Origin: Plebeiibacterium sediminum | Lineage (GTDB): Bacteria > Bacteroidota > Bacteroidia > Bacteroidales > Marinilabiliaceae | Length of the DNA: 64,000 bases | Reading direction: 5' to 3' | Assembly (NCBI RefSeq): GCF_026013605.1 | Contig: NZ_JAPDPJ010000001.1 | Coordinates: 124,001 to 188,000 of the forward strand | Shown: one piece after another, positions 32,813 through 41,278 of the stretch | How positions within the stretch are numbered: position 1 is the stretch's first letter | Layout: each line of letters starts with the position of its first letter | Program-made: the position numbers and the translations under genes | The notes under the pieces: generated by a model | What the model was told of the DNA's origin: nothing | What the model saw: the letters and a program-made list of their open reading frames with translations, nothing else | The model's database searches: none

Positions 32813-35239
32813 ATGGATAATTATAAAATCTCTATAAATCAGGCAGGCCTGAGTGACGAATACGAATCAGAAGCTGAATTCATTCCGATAGTTTCGGATG
32901 AAGATGAATCTGACATTACAGAAGTTGATTTACCTGAGCTACTACCTATTTTACCACTAAGAAATACTGTATTATTCCCTGGCGTAATTGTACCCATTTC
33001 GTTAGGACGTGATAAATCTCTAAAGCTGGTTCGTGAAGTTCAGCGAAACGGTGGTTTATTTGGAGCTTTAGCTCAAATGGAAGCTGACGTTGAAGATCCT
33101 AAAGTAGAAGATTTATACCAGGTTGGAACCATAGCAAAAGTAATTAAGTTACTTGAAATGCCGGATGGTTCTACTTCTGCAATTATACAAGGTAAAACCA
33201 GGTTTGAGGTAGAAGAAGTTGTTGAATCAGAACCTTACTTTAAGGCAAAAGTAAAGCAACTTACTGATATCAAACCAGAGGAAGATAAAACAAGAGATTA
33301 TGAGGCTTTAGTTAGTTCTTTAAAAGATCTTTCTTTACGCATCATTAAAAACTCTTCAAACATTCCTCCTGAGGCATCGTTTGCTGTTAAAAACATTGAG
33401 AATTCTACTTTCTTAATCAATTTTATATGCTCTAACACAGATATTTCTGTAAAAGAAAAGCAGGCGCTCTTAAAAATTGATGATCTCAAAGAAAGAGGCA
33501 TGAAGTTACTTGAATTTCTTGCCAGAGAGGTACAACTTTTAGAGTTAAAAAATGACATTCAAAGTAAGGTAAAACTTGATATAGATCAGCAACAGCGTGA
33601 ATATATGCTTCATCAGCAAATGAAGCACATTCAGGATGAATTGGGATCCAGTCCTATCGAACAGGAAATCAGGGACCTGAAAGAGCAAGCTGAAACAAAA
33701 AAATGGGGCAAGGAAGTTGCCGAACTTTTTTACAAGGAGATAGATAAACTTGAACGATTAAACCCTGCCACAGGAGAATACTCTGTTCAGCATAATTACC
33801 TTCAAACATTATTAGATATTCCTTGGAACGAATATACTGAGGACAAGTTTGATATGGAATCAGCTGAAGATGTTTTAAACAGAGATCACTTTGGTTTGGA
33901 TGGCGTAAAAGAACGTATACTCGAACACTTAGCTGTTTTAAAACTAAAAGGGGATTTAAAATCTCCTATCATTTGTTTATACGGACCTCCGGGAGTTGGT
34001 AAAACTTCTCTTGGTAAATCTGTTGCTGATGCTTTAGGTAGAAAATATGCCAGAATGTCACTAGGCGGCGTTCATGACGAAGCTGAGATCCGAGGACACA
34101 GAAAAACATACATTGGCGCAATGCCTGGAAGAATAATCCAAAACATAAAAAAAGCAGAAAGTGCCAACCCTGTTTTTATTTTGGATGAGATTGATAAAAT
34201 TGGAAGTAGTGCCCATGGCGATCCTGCTGCAGCATTACTTGAAGTTTTAGATCCGGAGCAGAATGAAAATTTCCATGATAACTTCCTGGAAGTGGATTTT
34301 GATTTGTCAAAGGTAATTTTCATTGCGACAGCAAACACACTAAGTACCATTTCTCAACCTCTTCTTGACAGAATGGAGATGATAGAGGTTAGCGGTTATA
34401 TATTAGAAGAGAAATACGAGATTGCAAAACGTCATTTATGGCCAAAACAACTTGAAAACCACGGTGTACCAAAAAGTAAAGTGTCTATATCAAAAACAAC
34501 TATGACCTTTATTATCGAAAACTATACCCGTGAATCAGGCGTTAGAGAACTCAATAAAGTTTTAGCGAAATTAGCTCGTAAATATGCATTGAAAATTGCA
34601 ACTAATAAAGAGTTTAAAAAGGCTATCTCAATAGATGATATCAAAGCCAACCTTGGAGTAGAAAGATTTTCAAAGGAAAAATATCAGGACACTCATGTTC
34701 CTGGGGTTGTTACCGGATTAGCATGGACTGCCGTCGGAGGAGAGATCCTTTATGTGGAATCCAGTCTTTCAAAAGGAAATGGAAAATTAACTTTAACCGG
34801 TAATTTAGGTGATGTAATGAAAGAGTCTGCAGTATTAGCTCTGGAATACATTAAATCTCATAGCAAGGAATTAAAGATTAATTACAAATTAATCGAGGGA
34901 AACAATATTCATGTTCACGTTCCAGAAGGTGCAATACCTAAAGATGGTCCTTCTGCTGGTATTACAATGGCTACAGCTTTAGCATCAATTTTTACTGGTA
35001 AAAAAGTAAAAAAACGCATTGCTATGACCGGAGAAATTACTTTAAGAGGTAAAGTTCTACCTGTTGGAGGTATCAAAGAAAAAATATTAGCAGCCAAAAG
35101 AGCTGGAATTAAAGAGATCATCCTTTCAAAGGAGAATCTAAAGGATGTTTCTGAAATTAAAGATATCTATATTGAGGGATTAGAATTCCATTATGTTAAT
35201 GAAATAAAAGAAGTACTCTCAATAGCAATTGAGAAATAA
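32813..35239 (+). CDS. lon: ATP-dependent Lon protease
   Basis: Cytosolic AAA+ serine protease that degrades damaged and regulatory proteins. 808 residues, normal length: N-terminal LON domain (about 40-240, LPILPLRNTVLFPG), coiled coil, AAA+ domain with Walker A GPPGVGKTS near 390-398 and Walker B VFILDEIDKIG near 457-467, and protease domain with Ser714 (KDGPSAGI) and Lys about 757 (GGIKEKILAA). The N-terminal 35 residues are acidic. Monocistronic, closed by a bidirectional terminator shared with the convergent next gene. Confidence 0.97.
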   Translation: MDNYKISINQAGLSDEYESEAEFIPIVSDEDESDITEVDLPELLPILPLRNTVLFPGVIVPISLGRDKSLKLVREVQRNGGLFGALAQMEADVEDPKVEDLYQVGTIAKVIKLLEMPDGSTSAIIQGKTRFEVEEVVESEPYFKAKVKQLTDIKPEEDKTRDYEALVSSLKDLSLRIIKNSSNIPPEASFAVKNIENSTFLINFICSNTDISVKEKQALLKIDDLKERGMKLLEFLAREVQLLELKNDIQSKVKLDIDQQQREYMLHQQMKHIQDELGSSPIEQEIRDLKEQAETKKWGKEVAELFYKEIDKLERLNPATGEYSVQHNYLQTLLDIPWNEYTEDKFDMESAEDVLNRDHFGLDGVKERILEHLAVLKLKGDLKSPIICLYGPPGVGKTSLGKSVADALGRKYARMSLGGVHDEAEIRGHRKTYIGAMPGRIIQNIKKAESANPVFILDEIDKIGSSAHGDPAAALLEVLDPEQNENFHDNFLEVDFDLSKVIFIATANTLSTISQPLLDRMEMIEVSGYILEEKYEIAKRHLWPKQLENHGVPKSKVSISKTTMTFIIENYTRESGVRELNKVLAKLARKYALKIATNKEFKKAISIDDIKANLGVERFSKEKYQDTHVPGVVTGLAWTAVGGEILYVESSLSKGNGKLTLTGNLGDVMKESAVLALEYIKSHSKELKINYKLIEGNNIHVHVPEGAIPKDGPSAGITMATALASIFTGKKVKKRIAMTGEITLRGKVLPVGGIKEKILAAKRAGIKEIILSKENLKDVSEIKDIYIEGLEFHYVNEIKEVLSIAIEK

Positions 35240-35268
35240 AAAAAGGGAGCTTAATGCTCCCTTTTTTA
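35238..35268. terminator. Bidirectional terminator between lon and a convergent gene
   Basis: GGGAGC/GCTCCC stem, TTAAT loop, A and T tracts on both sides. Confidence 0.93.
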
Positions 35269-35271
35269 TTA

Positions 35272-36078
35272 TTAATGAATAGAAATAAGTATCTCTTTAT
35301 TTTCTTCATTATAATGAAGATATTGATCTTCAAAATCATTAATAAACCGCTCCATTTCAGGAGTCAATCTATTTAAAGCTCTTTTTATAATACTCTTGGG
35401 TATATGCTTATAATAAGCATATGCAATTGCGCCTGTTATACTTCCAATAGTATTACTATGACCGCCTAGCGAAACAGCTTTTCGAACAGCATCTTCATAA
35501 TTGTTTGAATTTAAAAACATTGTGATAGCTGCAGGAACAGGTGTATCCAAATCAGGACTGGTAACATCAAAATGGAGTTCATGTACATCTTTATTAAGGT
35601 TATATCCAAATTCATTTGTTATATACTCCTTAATATATGCTTTATTTTCTCCATTTTTTGCCAAAAAGATGGCAGCACTGACAGCTTTGGATGCATTAAT
35701 CTTATCCAGGTCACTATGCGTTACTTTAGCAGTCTTCTCTGTTAACAACAAGGCTTCGTCAAGACTGTCAGCCAACATTCCTATAGAACTTACTCTCCTG
35801 GCTGAACCATTACCTTTACTGTTAAATGGTATATCGCTATCAGACATTGCCCATCGTTTAAACTTTTCAGTATATCCAGCATAAGGATACTTTTGAATCC
35901 AGGCCCTCATACTTTCTCTGAAATCATTGTTATGAATAACAGCATCTGCAGTAGCAATAGTTAATACAGTATCTTCTGTAAAGGAAGAAATTGGTTTAAA
36001 AAGTTGAAAATTAGTCGTAGATCTATTATCATGAACAAAGGCTGATCCGATAATATCTCCTATAATCGCTCCTTTCAT
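35272..36078 (-). CDS. ADP-ribosylglycohydrolase-family protein with altered metal site
   Basis: A 268-residue all-helical protein of the DraG/ARH family: MKGAIIGDIIGSAFVH at the start, SSFTEDTVLTIATADA (residues 31-46), and GGHSNTIGSITGAIAYAYY near 205-223. The family's usual metal ligands are Thr-Asp-Asp in the first motif and Asp-x-Asp-Thr in the last. Here the first reads Thr34-Glu35-Asp36, and the last reads His207-Ser-Asn209-Thr210. Hydrolase activity on ADP-ribosylated substrates is thus doubtful; it may be an ADP-ribose binder or a changed enzyme. Convergent with lon. Confidence 0.8.
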   Translation of the reverse strand: MKGAIIGDIIGSAFVHDNRSTTNFQLFKPISSFTEDTVLTIATADAVIHNNDFRESMRAWIQKYPYAGYTEKFKRWAMSDSDIPFNSKGNGSARRVSSIGMLADSLDEALLLTEKTAKVTHSDLDKINASKAVSAAIFLAKNGENKAYIKEYITNEFGYNLNKDVHELHFDVTSPDLDTPVPAAITMFLNSNNYEDAVRKAVSLGGHSNTIGSITGAIAYAYYKHIPKSIIKRALNRLTPEMERFINDFEDQYLHYNEENKEILISIH

Positions 36079-36369
36079 ATATTGGGGTTTACGGGGTTAT
36101 ATAAAAGTTAGTTATAAATAATTTTATAAAAATAGAATTATTATTTAATATAACATCAATATCTATAAACTATATTAAACAATTATTAACATATTCAATA
36201 ATTTGAATTTTTATGTTTTTAAGTCTAACAACCATTTAACGCATTAAAATATAAATAGAAATACAACCGTGTAATAATTGATGTTGAAAATGTTTTTTAA
36301 TACATTTATAAAGAAGCAATAAATGACCAATATTTACGAATTCAAGAAGCCATAGAATAGCTGCTAAAA
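36079..36369. other. AT-rich gap between divergent genes
   Basis: About 290 nt containing the promoters of the ADP-ribosylglycohydrolase-like gene (minus) and the AI-2E family gene (plus). No gene, repeat or strong hairpin was found. Confidence 0.6.
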
Positions 36370-37476
36370 ATGAAAGAAAATTTAAAATATATCATAGGCT
36401 TTTTATCCATTATAGTAGGAATTTACTTACTATGGTATTTTAGAGCTATTGTATTTTTTATTGTTTTATCAGCCATTCTTTCACTAGTAGCTCGACCAAT
36501 ATTCACTTTTTTCAGAGGTAAGACTCAGAAAAAAATAAAATTATCCAAATCATTAAGTGCTCTGGCAACAGTTTTATTAATATGGTCTATCATTATATTA
36601 ATAATGAGTTTTACAGTTCCATTTATTATAGAGGAAATTCAGTTTCTATCAAAAGTTGACTTCTATTCCATAATAGATAAATTTGATCATGTTACTAAAT
36701 CATTTTTACTTCCTTTTGAAGAATCTCTCATAGGAGACAGTGGCATACTCATGATAAAAAATCAAATCAACGAGTTTTTTGGTTCTGTATTTAATTTCTC
36801 GAAATTACAGGATGTATTATCTTCTTTTATTGATTTTTTAGGCAGTACATTTATTGCATTATTCTCTGTATCATTTATTACGTTTTTCCTGTTAAAAGAA
36901 GAAGATCTGCTATTAGAAAGCATTAAACTTGTAGTACCAGAAATATATTACGTTGGAGTAGACCACATGCTTTGGTCAATTAATCGCTTATTACGCAGAT
37001 ATTTTACCGGAATTATTATTCAAATTTCATTAATATCCATATTAATTATTGTTGGATTAATGATTATTGGCTTAGAATTTAGACATGCTTTAATTATAGG
37101 TTTATTCTCAGGATTCATAAATATCATCCCTTACCTGGGGCCAATTATAGGAGCATCTTTTGGTTTAATTGTATCAATGGTTGTATATCTTCAAACAGAT
37201 ACTCCTCCTCCGTTAATGATCTTTTTCGGGGCCATTATTGTATTATATATTATTGTACAATTACTTGACAATATACTATTTCAACCCATGATTTTTTCAA
37301 CGAGTGTGAAAGCACATCCTCTTGAAATATTTTTGGTAATTATTATGGCAGGTTATATTGCAGGAATGCCGGGGATGTTTTTAGCTATTCCGATTTTTAC
37401 GATAATAAGAGTGATAGCAAAAGAGTTTTTCTCAAAATACAACTTAGTGAGGAAATTGACTGGGAAATTAGACTAA
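36370..37476 (+). CDS. AI-2E family transporter (PerM-like permease)
   Basis: A 368-residue inner-membrane protein with about seven or eight helices: two near the N-terminus (8-50), one at 62-90, a soluble section (90-150), then a dense block (155-360). The conserved LFSGFINIIPYLGPIIGAS motif (about 250-268) and PLEIFLVIIMAGYIAGMPGMFLAIPIFTIIRV (about 317-348) are characteristic of the family. Members transport autoinducer-2 or act in ion homeostasis; the substrate here is unknown. Convergent with the SPOR gene, 4 nt apart. Confidence 0.88.
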   Translation: MKENLKYIIGFLSIIVGIYLLWYFRAIVFFIVLSAILSLVARPIFTFFRGKTQKKIKLSKSLSALATVLLIWSIIILIMSFTVPFIIEEIQFLSKVDFYSIIDKFDHVTKSFLLPFEESLIGDSGILMIKNQINEFFGSVFNFSKLQDVLSSFIDFLGSTFIALFSVSFITFFLLKEEDLLLESIKLVVPEIYYVGVDHMLWSINRLLRRYFTGIIIQISLISILIIVGLMIIGLEFRHALIIGLFSGFINIIPYLGPIIGASFGLIVSMVVYLQTDTPPPLMIFFGAIIVLYIIVQLLDNILFQPMIFSTSVKAHPLEIFLVIIMAGYIAGMPGMFLAIPIFTIIRVIAKEFFSKYNLVRKLTGKLD

Positions 37477-37480
37477 AAAC

Positions 37481-38128
37481 CTACAATGGCTTTAAACTAA
37501 CAGAATCTTTTCCATTCGGATACAATTCTTCTTCAGTAAGTTTCTCAATCGGAATTCGTCGTCCGTTTTTAGTAGAAATAATAAACGAATCATTAAATCC
37601 CATTTTTTTGATATCCTCTAAAAAAACTCTGGCCTTTTGATAATCTTTAAAAACTCCAATCGTATATTGATTGATACTATCATAAGTTTCCTGGTTGATA
37701 GCAACTAAATTTGTTGTATAATTTCTTAAGTTAATTTCTTTAAATGCTCCTATCTGTACCCTAAACCTCAATCCATTTTCATCTCTTTCAACAAGATTTT
37801 GATTCACAACACTCTGAAGTTTGGATGTATACACTTTTAAAGAATCCTCTAAAATACTATTCACTTTTTGTAGGTCATCATACTTTAATTGATAAGCCTT
37901 AAAATCTTCATTTGAAGATGAACCTGTAAATACAATTATCCCTCTTAACAAAAAAACCAGAAATAAGGAAACAAAGAAGAACATCTGAAAGTACATGGCT
38001 TTTCTAAGCTTTGTAATTTTATGTGATTGATTTCTATTTACTTTCCTAAGACGCTGAACTTCCTTATCTGAAGCTTCCTGACGTAATTGATGCTTTCTGT
38101 TTTCAAATTCAAATTCCTGAGGAGTCAT
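37481..38128 (-). CDS. SPOR-domain membrane protein
   Basis: A 215-residue protein with a charged N-terminal cytosolic part (1-42), one membrane helix at about 44-66 (MYFQMFFFVSLFLVFLLRGIIVF), a coiled coil (75-110), and a C-terminal SPOR-like domain at about 118-195 (GLRFRVQIGAFKEINL, then KDYQKARVFLEDIKKMGF and SFIIST). SPOR domains bind denuded glycan at division sites, so a cell envelope role at the septum is plausible. Single gene. Confidence 0.75.
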   Translation of the reverse strand: MTPQEFEFENRKHQLRQEASDKEVQRLRKVNRNQSHKITKLRKAMYFQMFFFVSLFLVFLLRGIIVFTGSSSNEDFKAYQLKYDDLQKVNSILEDSLKVYTSKLQSVVNQNLVERDENGLRFRVQIGAFKEINLRNYTTNLVAINQETYDSINQYTIGVFKDYQKARVFLEDIKKMGFNDSFIISTKNGRRIPIEKLTEEELYPNGKDSVSLKPL

Positions 38129-38238
38129 GTAAAATATTATGTTGTGTTAAAAAATCCCTTAAAATTAAGAAAAATCTTGCTATTGCATTGAAATTAACCA
38201 TAAATCAGTACAAAAATCATGATTTTTACTTTCTTTTA

Positions 38239-38850
38239 CTATTGAATAACTTCATTTAACACTTCAAGTATACTAGGATATGTATTTTGATAAATAGAAT
38301 CTAATTTTTCAGTACTTCTCCATTCTGCTACCTGAATATCCTCTTCTAATTGAGGTTTAGGAAGCATATCTCCTTCAAAAGACATCTCGTACCAAAACGT
38401 CTTTTTTAAGATCAATTTTGATTTTAACCAATAAGTATGATAGGTAGGAGAAAGAGGTTTAACAATTTTAAGTGGTGTAATAGAACATTCTTCTTCAACT
38501 TCTCTTATAGCAGTTTCTTCTATGGATTCTCCTTTTTCAGCCTTTCCTTTAGGTAAATCCCATACTCCCAATCGATGAATAAAAAGAATTTCGCCTTTTT
38601 TATTTTTCACCACTCCACCTGCTGCATGTATTACCTTAAAACACTCTGAAAATAATTCCATCAATTCATTTAAATCATGATGATAAATAAATGCACTTTT
38701 TATCTCATCTTTACTCTCAAAATGATTGATAAAATCTTTTAATTCTTTTTTATTGGAATACTTAAAAATAGCACCAAAATTACTATTTAAGTCACGTTCA
38801 ATATTGTTAGTTAAAAAAACAATTCTATCCTTGAAAAAAACTTTATACAT
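38239..38850 (-). CDS. Nudix hydrolase
   Basis: A protein of about 203 residues with an N-terminal extension of about 75 residues and a Nudix domain. The Nudix box lies near residues 110-132 (LPKGKAEKGESIEETAIREVEEECSI), matching Gx5Ex7REUxEExGU apart from Cys for the last Gly. It hydrolyses a nucleoside diphosphate derivative, substrate unknown. Start: the ATG at 38850 is chosen; an ATG at 38859 adds three residues and would overlap the divergent pyrE start. The N-terminal part is probably a substrate-specific or structural addition. Confidence 0.82.
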   Translation of the reverse strand: MYKVFFKDRIVFLTNNIERDLNSNFGAIFKYSNKKELKDFINHFESKDEIKSAFIYHHDLNELMELFSECFKVIHAAGGVVKNKKGEILFIHRLGVWDLPKGKAEKGESIEETAIREVEEECSITPLKIVKPLSPTYHTYWLKSKLILKKTFWYEMSFEGDMLPKPQLEEDIQVAEWRSTEKLDSIYQNTYPSILEVLNEVIQ

Positions 38851-38853
38851 TTG
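38846..38853 (+). promoter_or_regulatory. Possible -7 box for pyrE
   Basis: TACATTTG fits TAnnTTTG but stands only 4 nt before the pyrE ATG at 38858, which would give an almost leaderless transcript. No well-placed TTG was found upstream. Confidence 0.3.
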
Positions 38854-38857
38854 TCGC

Positions 38858-39490
38858 ATGGAAAAAGTATCAGAAACTATAGCAAAACAATTGTTGCAAA
38901 TTAAGGCAATTAAATTGCAACCAGCAAACCCATTTACATGGGCTTCAGGATGGAAATCGCCAATTTATTGTGATAATAGAAAAACTTTATCATATCCTGA
39001 GGTAAGGGATTATATAAAATCTAGTTTTGTTTCCCTTGTTAATGAATTGTACCCAGAGGCAGAAGTTATAGCCGGTGTTGCTACTGGTGCCATAGCCCAA
39101 GGAGCACTTGTTGCAGATGAATTAAATAAACCTTTTGTTTACGTTCGTTCATCTCCTAAAGGTCACGGTATGGAAAATCTAATAGAAGGTGACATTCAAC
39201 CTGGTAAAAAGGTTGTTGTAATTGAAGATTTAATTTCAACCGGGGGTAGTAGTTTAAAAGCTGTTGAAGCATTAAGAACTGCAGGATGTGAAGTTCTTGG
39301 TATGGTAGCCATCTTTAGTTATGGATTCCAAACTGCTGTTGATAACTTTACTGCAAAAGATGTTAAAATAGATACTTTAAGTAATTATCAAACTTTAATT
39401 GAAGTTGCTGTTGAAACAGGTTATGTTTCGGCTGATGATGTTAAAACACTAGGTAACTGGAGAACAGATCCAGCTAACTGGGGTGTTTAA
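38858..39490 (+). CDS. pyrE: Orotate phosphoribosyltransferase
   Basis: Transfers phosphoribose from PRPP to orotate in pyrimidine synthesis. 210 residues from the ATG at 38858. The longer frame starting at 38726 would read back through the divergent Nudix gene and is rejected. Motifs: GWKSPIYCDNRKTLSYPEVR near 25-44 and the PRPP loop VVVIEDLISTGGSSLKAVEAL near 124-144; the VRSSPKGHGMEN flexible loop (about 97-108) carries the catalytic Lys. Start codon lies inside or next to the 5' end of the opposite-strand Nudix gene. Confidence 0.95.
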   Translation: MEKVSETIAKQLLQIKAIKLQPANPFTWASGWKSPIYCDNRKTLSYPEVRDYIKSSFVSLVNELYPEAEVIAGVATGAIAQGALVADELNKPFVYVRSSPKGHGMENLIEGDIQPGKKVVVIEDLISTGGSSLKAVEALRTAGCEVLGMVAIFSYGFQTAVDNFTAKDVKIDTLSNYQTLIEVAVETGYVSADDVKTLGNWRTDPANWGV

Positions 39491-39562
39491 ATAAAGTTAA
39501 AAAAAATAATTTAGTAAGCTCATTTGGATGTTCATCTTTATGAGCTTTTTTATGGATTAGTT

Positions 39563-39976
39563 ATGACAAAATTTGAAAGCGACATAAAAAAAACAGCCCA
39601 AAAGGACGAAACCGTTTTTTCCTTTATTTCAAACTTTAATAATTTCCAAAATTTAATTCCTCAGGATAAAATTACAGATTGGCAAAGTACTGAAGACTCA
39701 TGTAGATTTAAAGTGGACGGTATCGGTGATGCTGGTTTAAAGATAATTGAGAAAGAACCTTTTAAAACGGTTAAATATTCAACCGATGGTAAAGTTCCTT
39801 TTAACTTTTACTTGTGGGTGCAACTAAAGCAGGTGGCCGAAAATGATACAAGAATAAAACTTACCATCAAAGCAGATTTAAATCCTATGATGAAAATGAT
39901 GGTTAGCAAACATGTTAAAAAATTTTTAAACATGTTAGGGGATGCCATTGCAAACTACCATTATCCTAACAATTAA
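39563..39976 (+). CDS. START-like (polyketide cyclase/SRPBCC) domain protein
   Basis: A 137-residue protein with a helix-grip pattern: long strand at 30-55 with TDWQSTEDSCRFKV, GDAGLKIIEKEPFKTVKYS near 56-75, and a long C-terminal helix (MMKMMVSKHVKKFLNML, 108-125). Fold of SRPBCC ligand-binding proteins. Start at the ATG at 39563; the frame opens earlier at 39524, but the upstream residues look non-coding. Ligand unknown. Its 3' end overlaps the birA 3' end by 4 nt. Confidence 0.72.
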   Translation: MTKFESDIKKTAQKDETVFSFISNFNNFQNLIPQDKITDWQSTEDSCRFKVDGIGDAGLKIIEKEPFKTVKYSTDGKVPFNFYLWVQLKQVAENDTRIKLTIKADLNPMMKMMVSKHVKKFLNMLGDAIANYHYPNN

Positions 39977-40716
39977 ATCAGGAACTCCACTTCTTTAAAA
40001 GAGTATGTCATTTTTTGACCATTCTCTTTAGATAAGATTAATTGCCCGTATTCTGATATCCCATCAATACGGGCTTCAAAGTTTCCTTGCCCATCCCTAA
40101 ACGGATGAATGCCATCTTTCCTGAATAAACGATCTAAATAACGCGTATTTATATTGTCATATCCTATTAACTTAGCTTCTGAGTATAATGCATAGATGGC
40201 ATTTAAGATATCATCTAACATATTTTCCAGATTAAATTCTTTATTTGTTATATTTTTTAAAGACACTGGATTTGGAGCATCACTATAAAAAATTTCCTGA
40301 TTAATATTTAAGCCAATACCTACAACTGAACTCCCTATCAAATTTGTATAAAGTGCATTTTCAATTAAAATTCCTCCAATTTTTAAATCTCTAAAATAAA
40401 TATCATTCGGCCATTTAATGGAAAAATCACCAGAATACATTGATAATACATCTAAAATACCCAAACAAACAATTTTAGAAATAATAAATTGATCTTGAGC
40501 TAAGATAAAATCCGGTCTGAATAATAAACTAAAAGTTAGATTTTTACCACTCTCACTCTCCCATGTATTACCCTTCTGCCCTTTTCCTGCAGATTGGTGA
40601 TTCGCAATAATTACAGCAAATTCAGGAAGCCCTCCGGAAATTAAAGATTTCATCTTTTCATTTGTAGATGGTAAATTATCATACCTATCTACAATAAAAT
40701 TAGCATTCTTTGTCAT
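39973..40716 (-). CDS. birA: Biotin-[acetyl-CoA-carboxylase] ligase
   Basis: Attaches biotin to biotin-dependent carboxylases. The 247-residue protein lacks an N-terminal DNA-binding domain (type I BirA). It has the nucleotide/biotin loop SAGKGQKGNTWES (about residues 41-53), FSIKWPNDIYF (about 96-106) with catalytic Lys and IGGILIEN (about 110-117). The C-terminal SH3-like domain spans about 200-247. Divergent from rsfS. Confidence 0.93.
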   Translation of the reverse strand: MTKNANFIVDRYDNLPSTNEKMKSLISGGLPEFAVIIANHQSAGKGQKGNTWESESGKNLTFSLLFRPDFILAQDQFIISKIVCLGILDVLSMYSGDFSIKWPNDIYFRDLKIGGILIENALYTNLIGSSVVGIGLNINQEIFYSDAPNPVSLKNITNKEFNLENMLDDILNAIYALYSEAKLIGYDNINTRYLDRLFRKDGIHPFRDGQGNFEARIDGISEYGQLILSKENGQKMTYSFKEVEFLI

Positions 40717-40789
40717 ACCTTTATATTAAACAAGACAATTTGGCACTAAAAAATATACGGCAACATTATTGCGTAAAAGTAGTTACTAA

Positions 40790-40817
40790 TTGTAAAAACA
40801 AAAAAGTAGTATCTTTG
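40790..40817 (+). promoter_or_regulatory. Promoter of rsfS-ftsH
   Basis: TTG (40790-40792), 17 nt, TATCTTTG (40810-40817). The rsfS start is at 40881. Confidence 0.65.
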
Positions 40818-40880
40818 TATTTTTCTAGTACTTTAGCAAAAAATACAAATAAAATAATTAAATAAAAGAGAATTATATTA

Positions 40881-41255
40881 ATGATAGATCAAGAAAATAC
40901 TTCAACTGAACAATTGGTTGATACAATTGTTGAGGGTATTCAGGAAAAAAAAGGCACAAATATTGCGATTTTAGATATGAGAGAAATTGACGGTAGTATT
41001 TGTCAATATTTCATTATTTGTGACGGGGACAGTAACACACATGTTGATGCAATTGGTAATTCTGTTGAAGACTATGTGAGAAAGCAAATCAATGATAAAC
41101 CATTCCATATCGAAGGTAGAGAAAACGCAGAATGGATACTAGTGGATTATGTTGATGTTGTAGTACATATTTTTCAGAAACCAATCAGAAGCTTCTACAA
41201 TCTCGAAGATTTATGGGCAGACGCTAAACGGACTGATATTGAGAACCTTTTCTAG
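40881..41255 (+). CDS. rsfS: Ribosomal silencing factor
   Basis: RsfS binds L14 on the large subunit to block subunit joining under starvation. 124 residues; the conserved D-x3-E/Y pattern at the C-terminus (EGRENAEWILVDYVDVVVHIFQKPIRSFYNLEDLW, about 75-110) is typical. Twenty-three nucleotides before ftsH, likely one operon. Confidence 0.95.
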   Translation: MIDQENTSTEQLVDTIVEGIQEKKGTNIAILDMREIDGSICQYFIICDGDSNTHVDAIGNSVEDYVRKQINDKPFHIEGRENAEWILVDYVDVVVHIFQKPIRSFYNLEDLWADAKRTDIENLF

Positions 41256-41278
41256 TTCTAACAAATTTCATTTATCAA

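Noticed and set aside
38726-38857. Longer N-terminus for pyrE
   Set aside because: It reads antisense through the Nudix gene and is absent from the PyrE family.
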